From Tubiluchus corallicola (lineage: Eukaryota; Priapulida; Priapulimorpha; Priapulimorphida; Tubiluchidae), in contig JAQGDQ010000124.1 in NCBI GenBank assembly GCA_030141605.1, forward strand, positions 67,001 through 131,000: 64,000 bases of DNA, written 5' to 3'. Each line of letters opens with the position of its first letter. Within the stretch, counting starts at the first letter, position 1. Below, one piece after another: positions 12,001-21,942 of this stretch. Below the pieces are notes generated by a model that was not told where the DNA came from, did not search any database, and saw nothing but the letters and a program-made list of their open reading frames with translations. Made by a program: the position numbers and the translations under genes.

Positions 12001-14973
12001 ATGTGTATCCACTAACTTATAAAGATCTAACTTAAAACAAAAAAGTTGCATAAAAAGTTGAGTCTTTAACTGAAAAACATCAATAAGTATAAGAAGCTCG
12101 CACAACTGCATACATAGTTAAAATCATTTAATGAAAATTATGAAACCAATTGCAAGAATGTATTTACCAGTTATACAGAAACTCATATATTTTGCTAACT
12201 TATTCATTATAACCATAACTAGTCACAATCAAATTTTTGGCTATTTCTTCTGGTAAATACCAACAAACAAAATTAAACAGTTTGCAATAAATAATAACGG
12301 TTTATGCTGTTATCACTTTTCAAATATGCCATTCATTTGTATATATATATAATTGTATAATATATATATGTATAATATATATTAAAATTGCAGAGGTAAA
12401 ATTACACTTACATAAAGCCTGAAAGATAAAGCTTAAATATATATAGATATATATATATATATGCGTGTGTGTAATTTTGCAGCTTTATCTTTCAGGCTTT
12501 ATGTAAGTGTAATTTTACCTCTGCAATTTTAATACCTATAATATTATTATATAAGTTGATTTCTTTTCAATTGCTCTTCTAGTATCATACCAATAGATTC
12601 TTTCTGTGTTACTTACAGATGTGCACTTCTTGATTGACAGTGGATTCTAGAATGATCTGATACATCTCACCAAAAAATATCAGCATCTTTATTGTATCAT
12701 TGGTTTTGCCGATTTATAATACTTTAAAAAAAATACAGTGTCCGTTTCACGTAATGAGCGGCTACAGAAAAATGGCAGGTGTTGTGCTAAGTAAAAGATT
12801 TAACAGTCCAAGGAGACGATAACGTTCAGGTTGCTAATTTTAGACCTTCTCAACTACTTACAGAATACCTAGATTATGTCAAGAAGGTATTGTTCAGCAA
12901 TTCCTAGATTGTATTTTTCATTGCTCAAGATAAAGAATAAATGGCAGTGGCCTTAACACCAAAATGACACATCCTGCAAAACAGGAAACTAAATATTGTG
13001 ACCTGAATACAGCTCACAGATAATGTCGCTTATCCTGGTAGTGCATGCATTTTGACCAAGAATGCTGAGAAGTTAACTGAAAAATGACAAACTTCCAAGT
13101 CTGACACACTGACAAACACAATTAAAATACTGCTTAACAAACTAACAACAAACAGAACTAAAAAGTACAAAAGAACTCCTACAATAACTGAACCACCCAC
13201 TTATTTAATGCAAAAGTTGTGATTATTCTTACAACAATTTATTCTAGGGAAAAAATTTATTAATTTTATAATTACTGTGATTCGTTATAATGCTTAAACC
13301 AAACAATGCTTAGCCTGATAGATTAATAAAGTTTGAACAGCAAACTGATGTAAGACAGTAATGCAATCCCCAGGTTTATCTGCATTTGATCAATCACTCT
13401 AACACTCTTTGCTTAATTATGATAATCATCATCGTACCAGTTATGTCTATTGTAGAAATTGGGTAAACAGAATTCTAAAATTAAAGAAATCTGCCTTCAA
13501 GACAGGTAAACACAGCAGTAATCCTGTCTAGTAAAAACTAGGCATTGCTATGCCTAGAATGATAGCTGTAGTGACTTTTTCTCAAAATTTATCAAAGGAT
13601 GTTTATTGAACAAGCTCGCATTGTTAAAATAATATTGATGCAATGTTAAATTTGGGGTATAATAGTCGTAAATAAGTTAGCATAATTCGATTTGTCAGTA
13701 CAAATCATTGTCATTGTAAGACATTGTACTTTTAAGTTTTGTTTGTTATCAATTTGTACCGTATTTTAGTTGCATTTGTCAGTGTGCCACCCTGGGAAAT
13801 AAGCCATTTTTGCTTAATTTCCCAACGTTCTTGCCAAAATATGTGCACAACCAGGAAAAGTGACATTATGAAGTGAATCCACTTCACGCACTGTAACAAA
13901 AATTCTTGCATAATTTTTACAGTCTTTTTAATTTTTTTACAATTTCTAAGCAACACTTTAAGGACAGTAAACAATTAACAATTGATGATCTTGTTAAGTA
14001 CAATATATTGCAATATTTATGCACAAAACCCACTTTAATTTGTTTCCACAATTTTTTATAAATCCTGTAAACACTACTATACCACCAGTACACTACTACT
14101 ACATATACTACTATACTACACCACAATACTAGCTATAATGAATATTATGTTAGATATTGCAGAACCTATGTTGCTAAACAATTTGTTTCTTTCGTAGGTC
14201 CCAATGTTTGGAATTCTGTTTCTTGTAATATCAGAACAGTATCACGCCAACCTAGATTTAAGAAGGAGATGAAAACATATCTCTTAAATACATATTAGGT
14301 GGATTTGGTCTTCAACTTTTCTTTCCATATTGCGTTCACCACGTTGGTTGCCACTCACAGTCCATCCCTATATATATAAGTAGTGACTTAGCCTTTTCAC
14401 TGCATTTTCATCATTATCACCTCATCATTTTTTAAATTTTTCCTACAACTTTTAGCTTTTTTCTTCTCTTCTACTTACATTACTTACTTATACCCTAATT
14501 TTACCGTCGTGTCATCTCTTTTATCCTACCCCTAACACCTAACAACACACCATGCATTGATTGCAGTTGGGCTTTCCAAGTTTTAGCTTTTAGCTCAGCT
14601 GCAAGAAATTACATCATTTGCTCACTAACTGACTGCTCACTTCATAAGTAATTGCAATTTTGTTTTCAGTTTGTGTAATTGTATGTAATATATCCAATTA
14701 TGTAATTGTAAAGGTATTTTTATCTAATAAACAAATAATAATAAAAAAGGCTAATTTCATAGGAAAAATAACAAAAACAAGAAATAAATAGGAAAAACAA
14801 GTCACCGCATGCACTATTTGTCTGTCATAATAATTATATTTTGAAGAGGGTTGTTGTACAGATTAACCTAGTAGCAAAAACATAAAAAACGTTTACAAAT
14901 ACGTACCCGCATAAAAGAAAAAGTGGTAGCACTTAATAGGAAGAAGTTTCCTGTTCACTTGTCCGCACTTCAT
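9008..14973 (-). CDS. MFSD6: MFSD6-like major facilitator superfamily protein, complete, 3 exons
   Basis: Minus-strand exons 14907-14973, 9850-11340 and 9008-9312 (67+1491+305 nt) join in frame to 620 residues. The ATG at 14973 follows an in-frame TAG. The N-terminus has LLPIKCYHFFFYAG then LVPFLAIYLKEEGWNPLEVG, typical of the MFSD6 family's first helices. Helix 2 runs into GKPLVGAVADYLR. A long loop at about residues 95-258 is cysteine-rich with five N-glycosylation sequons (NSS, NGT, NTS, NVS, NAS), as expected for the large non-cytoplasmic loop of this family. QRLWGTFGWG, a family signature, follows. Exon 3 has GSLIGGFIYEAYGG and an acidic cytoplasmic tail. This is a multi-pass membrane protein of about 12 helices. 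MFSD6 was once described as a macrophage MHC receptor homologue, but its substrate is unknown. The donor and acceptor of each intron fit GT-AG. Confidence 0.93.
11655..11745. repeat. Degenerate AATGC pentanucleotide repeat
   Basis: Runs of AATGC and AATGCAATGCA units with ACAATGT variants, in MFSD6-like intron 1. Translation gives a spurious LHCI-type repeat on the minus strand, which is not a gene. Confidence 0.8.
12381..12533. repeat. Perfect 53-bp inverted repeat with 47-nt AT-rich spacer
   Basis: Arms 12381-12433 and 12481-12533 are exact reverse complements over 53 bp, from ATTAAAATTGCAGAGGTAAA inward. The spacer is mostly ATAT with a short GTGTGTGT. It lies in intron 1 of the MFSD6-like gene. 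It could be a foldback transposon, an RNA-forming hairpin (miRNA- or endo-siRNA-like but long) or an assembly foldback. No target duplication was identified, because the flanks are TA-rich. Confidence 0.9.
14155..14745 (+). mobile_element. 5'-truncated non-LTR retrotransposon (LINE) 3' end
   Basis: An open stretch ends at a TAG at 14296-14298. It encodes GPNVWNSVSCNIRTV and RFKKEMKTYLLNTY, which match the extreme C-terminus of CR1/L2/Jockey-type reverse-transcriptase proteins (pattern G..VWN.LP..IR....FKK.LK.YLL). A 3' UTR-like stretch follows and ends in an AATAAT-rich tail at about 14725-14745. It is inserted in the first intron of the MFSD6-like gene, opposite to that gene's direction. Confidence 0.7.
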
Positions 14974-16880
14974 TGTTGTCACATCTTGTTGCTACGCCAA
15001 TGCATGTTTTGTGCGGTGAGTGCTATGAACTGATTTAATGATCTGCTTTGGGAGATTCCATCACGATAGTTACACTATCAAGATGCCTGCAACTGAAAAT
15101 TAAATACTGCATTTAAAATAAATAAGTTTTTCAATTATTTTTGCAATGTACACGTTTTATAATCTTGTCTACTAAAAGGATTTTCAAGTCAGCTGACTCT
15201 GGAAAACAACATTTTCTAGTACTTGACTCACAGTGGTTGCAGTGTTTGTTTTGCTGCAACCGGCACGCACTGGGCACAGGAAGTTGAGCTATTTTACCGG
15301 ATGAGCATATTATGGCCTCGGTTTCTACTGCACGCTCGTCCAACACAATTACTATCATGCGCCCCTTAAACTTCCCTTGCAAAAAGGGTGCATATCCATT
15401 ATGACAGAAAGCCACAAGTTCTTTAATGAGAGACACAAATGTAAAGTAGAATATTGTAATGGTCAGCTCATATAAGTATTGATTGCTGGGATTATTCTGA
15501 TAGATCAGTTGTGCTTGGTGAAGGGTTGGTCAGGTGAATCAGGAGAAAATGGGTGTGAATGCAGCTTTAGCTGCACTAAATAACAATCGGTAAAACGAAT
15601 TCACATAGGTGGCAAATCCCCGTGTCCACGTGCATCTGTAAGGTCTTTATGGTCATCCATTCTTGACACATCTTACTTTTGAGTATAGCCATACTTGTGT
15701 TGGTGGAGCCCGGACATTTCCTGCAAAGGGGTGCATATCCCTTATGACAGAAAGCCACAAGTTCTTTAATGAGAGACAAAAATGTACAGTAGTGCCAACA
15801 AACATATGTGATGCAAATGATTGTAACTTAGTTTCTATTTTATCATTATGTAGGACATTCAAGGACATCGGCAGAGTTGAAAGGTATATTCCGCTTCTGA
15901 CAATAAAATTTAATATTAAACACTTACACAGAAAGGGCTGCAATTTTGTCGACAGTTTATTTAAAATATGAAAGACTAAAGTGTTTGGCATAAAGCAGTG
16001 TACTGATACATGTGTTATTGCTGTAAGTCACTACACTGAGGTAAGAAAGAAGTTAGCATCTGAGATACATGAGCAGTTAGCATATGGCATCATCGATTTA
16101 GCGCTTAATTCTAGGTGTGTGATAGGTCTACACACATCTAGGTATGGCCATGACTAGACTGACCAGAATCGTTCATCTGGTGATAAATATGCTTGCACCT
16201 GATTACAAAAAAAAAACCGAATCAACAATGCTGTGGAGAAACAAAACGATATTAAACCATACAAGCACAGTGACCATGATAGACGCAGATAAGTTGAAAA
16301 CCAAAACTTCAGAATGTGTGTGTAAAATATGCAGTAACTGAGATAGGCCCATGAAAATACGGCATTGCAATAACAAACCCTTTATTAGTGATTTTTATAT
16401 TCTGTTTCACTTCAAGTATAATGTTATGTTTTGTAATTCGAAAACTTCTCTGTAGCTGCTCAAATGCCTTGTGCTTTACACACTGTTTAGCTTTCCTACT
16501 GAAACTTAACTTTTTATATTTTATAGTTGCATGTTGTTATAAATGTTAACTCCTAATAATGGTCTGCTACTCAATGGAAAGCGCAATTTTTCTAAAAGTC
16601 AAATGTTACTTTTCCCTTCAAGTATTAAATAATGTACCTTAATACTTCTATATGTTAAAACCCATGTCTATAAAGTGATATCTGGACTGTTAAATTTTTA
16701 CAAAATGTGGTAAGCACAGCCTGTGGCACTGCTGTTTATGATGATTTTACATTGACATATAGATTTGAGAACGGCACATGTTATTTATTCTGTGTAGTCT
16801 TTGGTGTTGGATAATTTTGAGATAATTGAACAATAAATGCTTGACAAAAACTATATGAGATTAAGACATTTCATCTGAGG
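14974..16880. other. Upstream of the MFSD6-like gene: unassigned repeat-like sequence
   Basis: Must include the MFSD6-like promoter and 5' UTR. It contains the 343-bp-spaced duplication and a + strand open frame at 15663-15971 with broken continuation to about 16340 (stops, C-x-C pairs). No conserved domain was recognised. It is probably an old transposon relic. Confidence 0.35.
15384..15796. repeat. Direct duplication of a ~70-bp segment, 343 bp apart
   Basis: About 15384-15453 and 15727-15796 are nearly identical. Both contain GGGTGCATATCC, TTATGACAGAAAGCCACAAG and TTCTTTAATGAGAGACA. The unit reads GCISLMTESHKFFNERQKC on + in the second copy, followed by an open frame to 15971. It resembles a relic of a repeated protein-coding element, but I do not recognise the family. 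Confidence 0.6.
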
Positions 16881-16889
16881 TGCCAACTG

Positions 16890-18996
16890 GTTACAACATC
16901 AGTTAGAACAATGAGAAGAAACTTTGAACGAAAATTGTCGGAAGAATGTGGAAATAATCCTAAAGCATTCTGGGCATATGTAAATTCTAACTTATTGAAA
17001 AAAGAAGGAGTGAGACCCCTAAAAAGAGAGGATGGTAGTATTGCCACTACTAATCAAGATAAGACTAATGAACTACAGAACTTTTTCACATCTGTTTACA
17101 CAAACGAAGATACAAGTCAAATTTCTCAATTACTACCATTAAATGAACATAAGCTTGAAGTATGTAGCATCAGTGAATTAGAGTTTCGTATAAAAGTTAA
17201 AAATATGAAGGCTAATAAATCTATGAACCCTGATGGAATATATGCAAGAATAATTAAGAATAATGAAGATATCCTTATCAGTCCCATGCTACAGAGATTG
17301 AAACCAAAGTTTATCCAGTGGTGTATTACCACAGAGCTGGAAAATGGCCACTGTTTCTGCTATCCACAAGAAAGGTGAAAGAGACTTAGCAAAAAAATTA
17401 CAGACCTATGAGTCTGACATCAGTTGTTTGTAGAAGGAATACTAAGGGGTAAAAGGTACTAAGGGCTGCAACTTTATTACCGAACATAACCTCATTAGTG
17501 ACAGTCAACATGGCTTCAAAACTGGTAGATCTTCCATTATAAACCTATTAGTTTCACTTGAAGAATGGATGGACTTACTCGATAATAAAGGTGAAGTTAA
17601 GGTAATCTATTAAGATTTTTTAAAAGCGTTTGATCGAGTCCCCCATCTGAGGCTGCTCCAAAAATTTGAGTCATGTGGAATTTGCATACAAAACATGGAT
17701 TAATACACTCTTGTACAAATTAATTGAACCAACATATAAAAATGAATGAAAATTCGCTTTTTCTCTTATAATTCAAAACACTTTCATTTAATCGCTCTTG
17801 TAATTTCCCTTATATAATATAGTCCAGTGATTCTTTATCAGTTTCTCAACTCATTTTGCCATGAATTGCATCATGGTACCACATCTAGATGATGGCATCT
17901 ATCAGCTCCTGCCTGGTGGTACAAGTCGGTCTCTCACAAGCACAACTTAACAATTAACCACAAATTTTCAATTGGATTTAAATCCGAAGAGTTGCCAGGC
18001 TAGTACATTTTCGTGTTCTCGTTTGCAAGAAATTTTTGACAACTTTTCCCAAGGAACATCAGGGAAGATCTTTGGTATCCCTGGAATCCTTCTGTTTATC
18101 AGAACCGGAATACATTGCTGCAATCATACCAGTAAGAATATGCAAATTAGGCCAATTTATGTAAGAAATACTGTTTAGGGGGTTTGATAACGCGCAAGTC
18201 TCAGTTCAGGGCTGAAAAATACCATGAGGAGGGGAAGGAAAAATGCAGTAAAATCTATCAGTGGTTCAATTAATTTGCACAATGGTGTAGTTTTCTTTGT
18301 GACAGGAAGCAATGTGTAATAGCCAATGGGCATGAATCAGAATGGGCTAATGTCATCAGCGGTATACATCAGGAAGTGTCCTTGGACCTATTTTATTTAC
18401 TATTTACATGAATGATCAACAGCATGCTTAAATTTCAAAATCATATAAATAATGTTGTTAAACATAGAAGACTGATCTTTATCAAGCGTAGCTTTTCTTA
18501 TCTTGATGGATCGATGATGACCAAGCTATACAAGTTAATGGTTCACCCTATATTGGATTATAGTGATTTGATATGGAGTCCAAGTCGCCAAGACATGATA
18601 AGGAAAATTAAATATACAACGTCGAGCTACTAGACTCGTGCCCGCTGTTTCTCATTTATCATATCTTGCAAGACATAAGAGTCTGGGCCTTACAACTCTG
18701 TCTTAATTCAACAAGACTTAATTCAAACATTTCGTATCCTTAAAAGTACAGAAACCATCAACAGCAAAATATTTTTTCACCGACAGATACATCATGGTAC
18801 AAGAGGTCAATCCTACAAAATTAAGAACAGAACAGTTCCCAAAAGGTGGAGCAGGAGGGATACATTTGCAATTCGCGTAATTAATGAATGGAACATGCTG
18901 CCTGACACTGTAGTTCAAGCCTCTAATCCTGCCCAGTTCAAAATTCGTCTGAAAAAAACACTGCAAATGCGATCCAGAAAAATATATAAACAATAG
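16890..18996 (+). pseudogene. Degenerate LINE reverse transcriptase (CR1/Jockey-like), split by a Tc1/mariner insertion
   Basis: Segment 1 (16911-17378) encodes MRRNFERKLSEEC, NPKAFWAYVNSNL and PLKREDGSIATT, the linker before the reverse-transcriptase domain. After frame breaks, 17480-17690 gives DSQHGFKTGRSS and FLKAFDRVPHLRLLQKF, which are the GF.....C and DF.KAFD.V.H RT motifs; an in-frame stop lies just before DFLKAFD. A transposon then interrupts at 17704. The RT resumes at about 18290 with CDRKQCVIANG and SEWANVISGIHQE. The catalytic FADD region is deleted. 18420-18640 carries KLYKLMVHPILDYSDLIWSP, and the C-terminus KRWSRRDTFAIRVINEWNML runs to a stop near 18995. Multiple frameshifts, stops and a deletion make it dead. 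No endonuclease domain was seen, so it is 5' truncated. Confidence 0.85.
17704..18289 (-). mobile_element. Internally deleted Tc1/mariner element nested in the LINE
   Basis: Terminal inverted repeats at 17704-17730 and 18263-18289 match at 24 of 27 positions. Each ends in TACAC-type sequence, so the outer TA can be the target duplication. On the minus strand a transposase relic reads KSCQKFLANENTKMY, stop, then PGNSSDLNPIENLW, the signature before the last catalytic residue of Tc1 transposases (SPDLNPIENLW). At about 586 bp it is far shorter than an intact element and carries stop codons. It splits the RT reading of the LINE, so it inserted later. Confidence 0.85.
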
Positions 18997-18998
18997 GT

Positions 18999-19341
18999 GG
19001 CCTATTTCAGCGCGGGGGAGTCGGGATACTTCCCCGGGGCCTCGCGCCAAGGTAACATTTCTTTTGCTTTATGCGAACATACTGCCACCTCTCTCCCTCT
19101 CTCTTGCCGAACGCGCGCCGTTTGCCAGTATTAAGGACTGGTTTTGAGAATAAAGCAGTTTTTCTTTCGATTGTTCTTTCCTTTAACAACTGTATAACTC
19201 CATATTTTCTCTTCGAAAATGCTTTTACGGCGATCTAGCAGTTCAAAAATTTTCTGGGCGCCAATCATGGTGGCGACGCCACCCTCCGAGGGGGCCACAC
19301 ACGCCCCACTCCCCCGGGCCTCGCTTAGGCTGAAATAGGCC
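18999..19341. mobile_element. GC-rich element with imperfect terminal inverted repeats
   Basis: GGCCTATTTCAGC (18999-19011) is matched by GCTGAAATAGGCC (19329-19341). Further in, GCGGGGGAGT faces ACTCCCCCGGGCCTCGC with a small offset. The ends are CpG- and GC-rich in an otherwise AT-rich region, and the middle is ordinary AT-rich sequence. It has no open reading frame. It abuts the 3' end of the LINE directly. It could be a non-autonomous DNA transposon of unrecognised superfamily. Confidence 0.6.
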
Positions 19342-19350
19342 CTGAATTAT

Positions 19351-19667
19351 TAATTACCAATAATTACCTTGTATTCACAGTTGTACACTATACAATTCGT
19401 ATCGCCATCATGTTTGTGTGTGTAGTCACGTGACGAATTTCGTACTGCTTTATGCATTATCAGGGCCTAACTTAACAGGCACGTGACACACTGTTGCCTT
19501 AACCGCTTTTACGAAATAAAGATAAAACCTTTACTTTTATAATCTAATAATACTACAGTAATAAATAAAAATAATGGGCGCTATTACACTTTCGCACATC
19601 CTACTTTTGTCTAGTTTATTACTCGTATAGTGTACAACTGTGAATACAACGTAATTATTGGTAATTA
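19351..19667. mobile_element. MITE with 43-bp terminal inverted repeats and CACGTG sites
   Basis: Arms 19351-19393 and 19625-19667 are reverse complements with one mismatch (42/43), containing TTCACAGTTGTACACTATAC. The 317-bp unit has no coding capacity. Inside are GTCACGTGAC near 19427 and GGCACGTGACAC near 19480. It lies ten bases from the GC-rich element. The TA-rich flanks do not allow a clear target duplication call. Confidence 0.8.
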
Positions 19668-20784
19668 TACACTATATATATGAGTAAATTACAACGAGAT
19701 TATTTGAATAAAATATGCCGTCTTCCAATTACTGCGTAACATAAATACTTATCCCACCAGGTGCTTGAGCAAACTTTTTTGCAGCAGCAGTTACAATTAT
19801 CAGCCACTAACAATACAAAACGTTAAACAAAAGATTAGTAATACTGTTTGATGAAATAATCCTGTTGCCAACAATGTAATGAAAACCAGTTACCGATGAT
19901 AATGTGACAAAGTACAACTGGCAAGGGTCACAACTGGCAGCAAGGGCTGTTTGACGCAAGATAAGAATGATTTAAATGTCTTTTGCATTTTTGTGCATGC
20001 ATTTTATGCACATATATTATGTGGTAATTTCAGTGTTTTTATGTGTATATTAAATACAATGAGTTTTTCCTACTAGGGAGAACTTATATCAGTTGTAAAA
20101 CTGTTTGTTTCAAACCTAGCATATGTTGCACCTTCAATAAATTATGTTTAAACCAAACACAATGAATGTTGTTAAGGGTTGGTTTTTCTTATAAAGAGGT
20201 CAGCTTTTAATTAGCTGTTATGAAACTGACTTCGTGTTTACAGGCTACAAAAGCTGAACATTTTTTATGCATTTAAATATTACTTGTAGTCGAGATTTGC
20301 TAATGTGTTTTCAACGGACAGGTTTCTGGAAAGTACAAAAATTTAGTCAGAATGCTGTTGTTGTATGTAATTTTGTTGTTATTTGTTCCAAATGACTAAA
20401 TCACCAGTATCAGAAGGTGGCAAATCACCCATCAATTTCAACATTAATTACAAAAAGACTTAGGTGCTCTTCCACCACAAAAGTAGAAAGTTGTGACCCA
20501 TAATGAAAGTTATTTAGTTCAAAAGGTCAACAAATTTATTACAAATTATTACAGCCAAACGATGTATAAATAAAAGAAACTAGTACATGCTGTCAGCTAT
20601 TGTCAGGTAGTAAATGCAAAAAAGAATATTGCACTCAATATCAAGAAAAAGTTGAAAGGGTGCAAAAGCGAGGATAACAGCCAATGACCAGTTAGGGTCC
20701 TAGGGACATTCTGTTCAGAATTACGTACACAGCAAACAGGTTAAAATATGATAGTTATGTAATTTCACTCATTTACTTTTGCAG

Positions 20785-20903
20785 AGGCAATAAGAATATC
20801 AACCTGGAATATTATCCCGAATTCGGGTATGCTACCTCTTGTGCCTGGAATAGGACAATACCAATTTGAGTTTCCAGATGAATATAGCTTCGAGAAATTT
20901 TGA
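20785..20903 (+). CDS. Candidate orphan terminal coding exon, family unknown
   Basis: A good acceptor (tttacttttgcag) is followed by 38 open codons and TGA. The encoded C-terminus starts AIRISTWNIIPN and ends QFEFPDEYSFEKF, with a compact, charged, aromatic-rich composition that looks like real protein. A small possible upstream exon is 20287-20318 (donor gacag/gtttct), which could join in frame, but I am not sure of it. A + strand AATAAA at 21897-21902 would serve as its poly(A) signal. I cannot name the family or find a first exon. Confidence 0.4.
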
Positions 20904-21896
20904 TGATCGGCAGAAATATAAATATTGTACTAACGGCCAACTTATTATTAGTTCATATGACATGTAAATGTTCGTCACTTTTAACTTTTCTGTGTAAGAG
21001 AGATTATATGGGATCGACTAACTGCTCTAAAAACTGCTGAGCAAAGCAATTTTGCAATTAATGTGACACAGAGCTGCATTCCATAAAATCAAATTGTGTG
21101 CCCGGCAGCTTTAGTAGCCCACCGCCGTTTTAGTCATAAAAAAGATATTTAAATATCATTGGCCATATTATCGTGGTCTTAATTGTCTGATCATATTTAC
21201 CTGATAGTTTAACATATGTTATCTTCAAGTCTTTACTTATATTGCTACACCTTAACATTTGAAAACAGAAGCATTTTCTGCGAACAGTAATTCACTTATC
21301 CATATTTCAGTTATCATGAACTTGTAACTTGTTCACATTTCAATTACCGTAAACTTGTAAGTAGGCTTTCAGTATTGAAGTTCTTCATAACTAACTATTA
21401 TACCACACCTTTTCTTGGTAAGGTTAGTGTTTAAAAGATCTGGAGTAGTGTTAGCTGACTGTAGTTTAAAATTGAGTTAACAGATGGAAAAATATCCACG
21501 AGTTTGAAAACTTGAAGACATGTGTACCTGCCAAGCAGCTAATATCTAAACCTAATTAGTCTTCACATGGCAGAATAGCAACTATTCAGCTAAGTGATTA
21601 GCTAATTAGCATCAAGGTAAAAAGGAATTTACTTGATAAATTCAAAAATATGAAGCATTTTATAGGCAACTTCCAAGAGTGTGTAGTTATTTTCACATGT
21701 GCTATTGTCAAATGCATTCTTTTGCATGGCCAAATTAACAGTGTTTTCACTATTGTATCTTCTTAATACATGCAACTGAATCACTGCATTCGTTTGGTCG
21801 TGTTTCTCAGATCTGTGGTGTTTTCTTATTTATTTGTTATATGTTGTTTACTTTTCCATAAAAGTTAAATCTAAAGGTGTTTAATTAGAATTCTTA

Positions 21897-21942
21897 AATA
21901 AAGAACTTCTAAAGTGAAAAGCTTTTATTGGAATCTTTTATT
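21897..21942. terminator. Opposed poly(A) signals: convergent gene ends
   Basis: AATAAA on + at 21897-21902 faces AATAAA on - at 21924-21929 and 21937-21942. This is a typical arrangement where two genes converge. The minus pair would end the GalNAc-transferase 3' UTR (about 2.5 kb long). The plus signal would end the transcript with the candidate exon at 20785-20903. AT-richness weakens the argument. Confidence 0.45.

Larger units (their letters stand above)
11341..14906 (-). other. Intron 1 of the MFSD6-like gene
   Basis: 3.57 kb. The donor gtacgt is at 14906-14901 and the acceptor tttacag ends at 11341. It holds the pentanucleotide repeat, TA-rich tracts (about 12343-12380 and 12436-12470), the perfect inverted repeat and the LINE tail. 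Nothing else was recognised at 12540-14150 apart from a short ACTACT-type repeat near 14090-14125. Confidence 0.7.
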
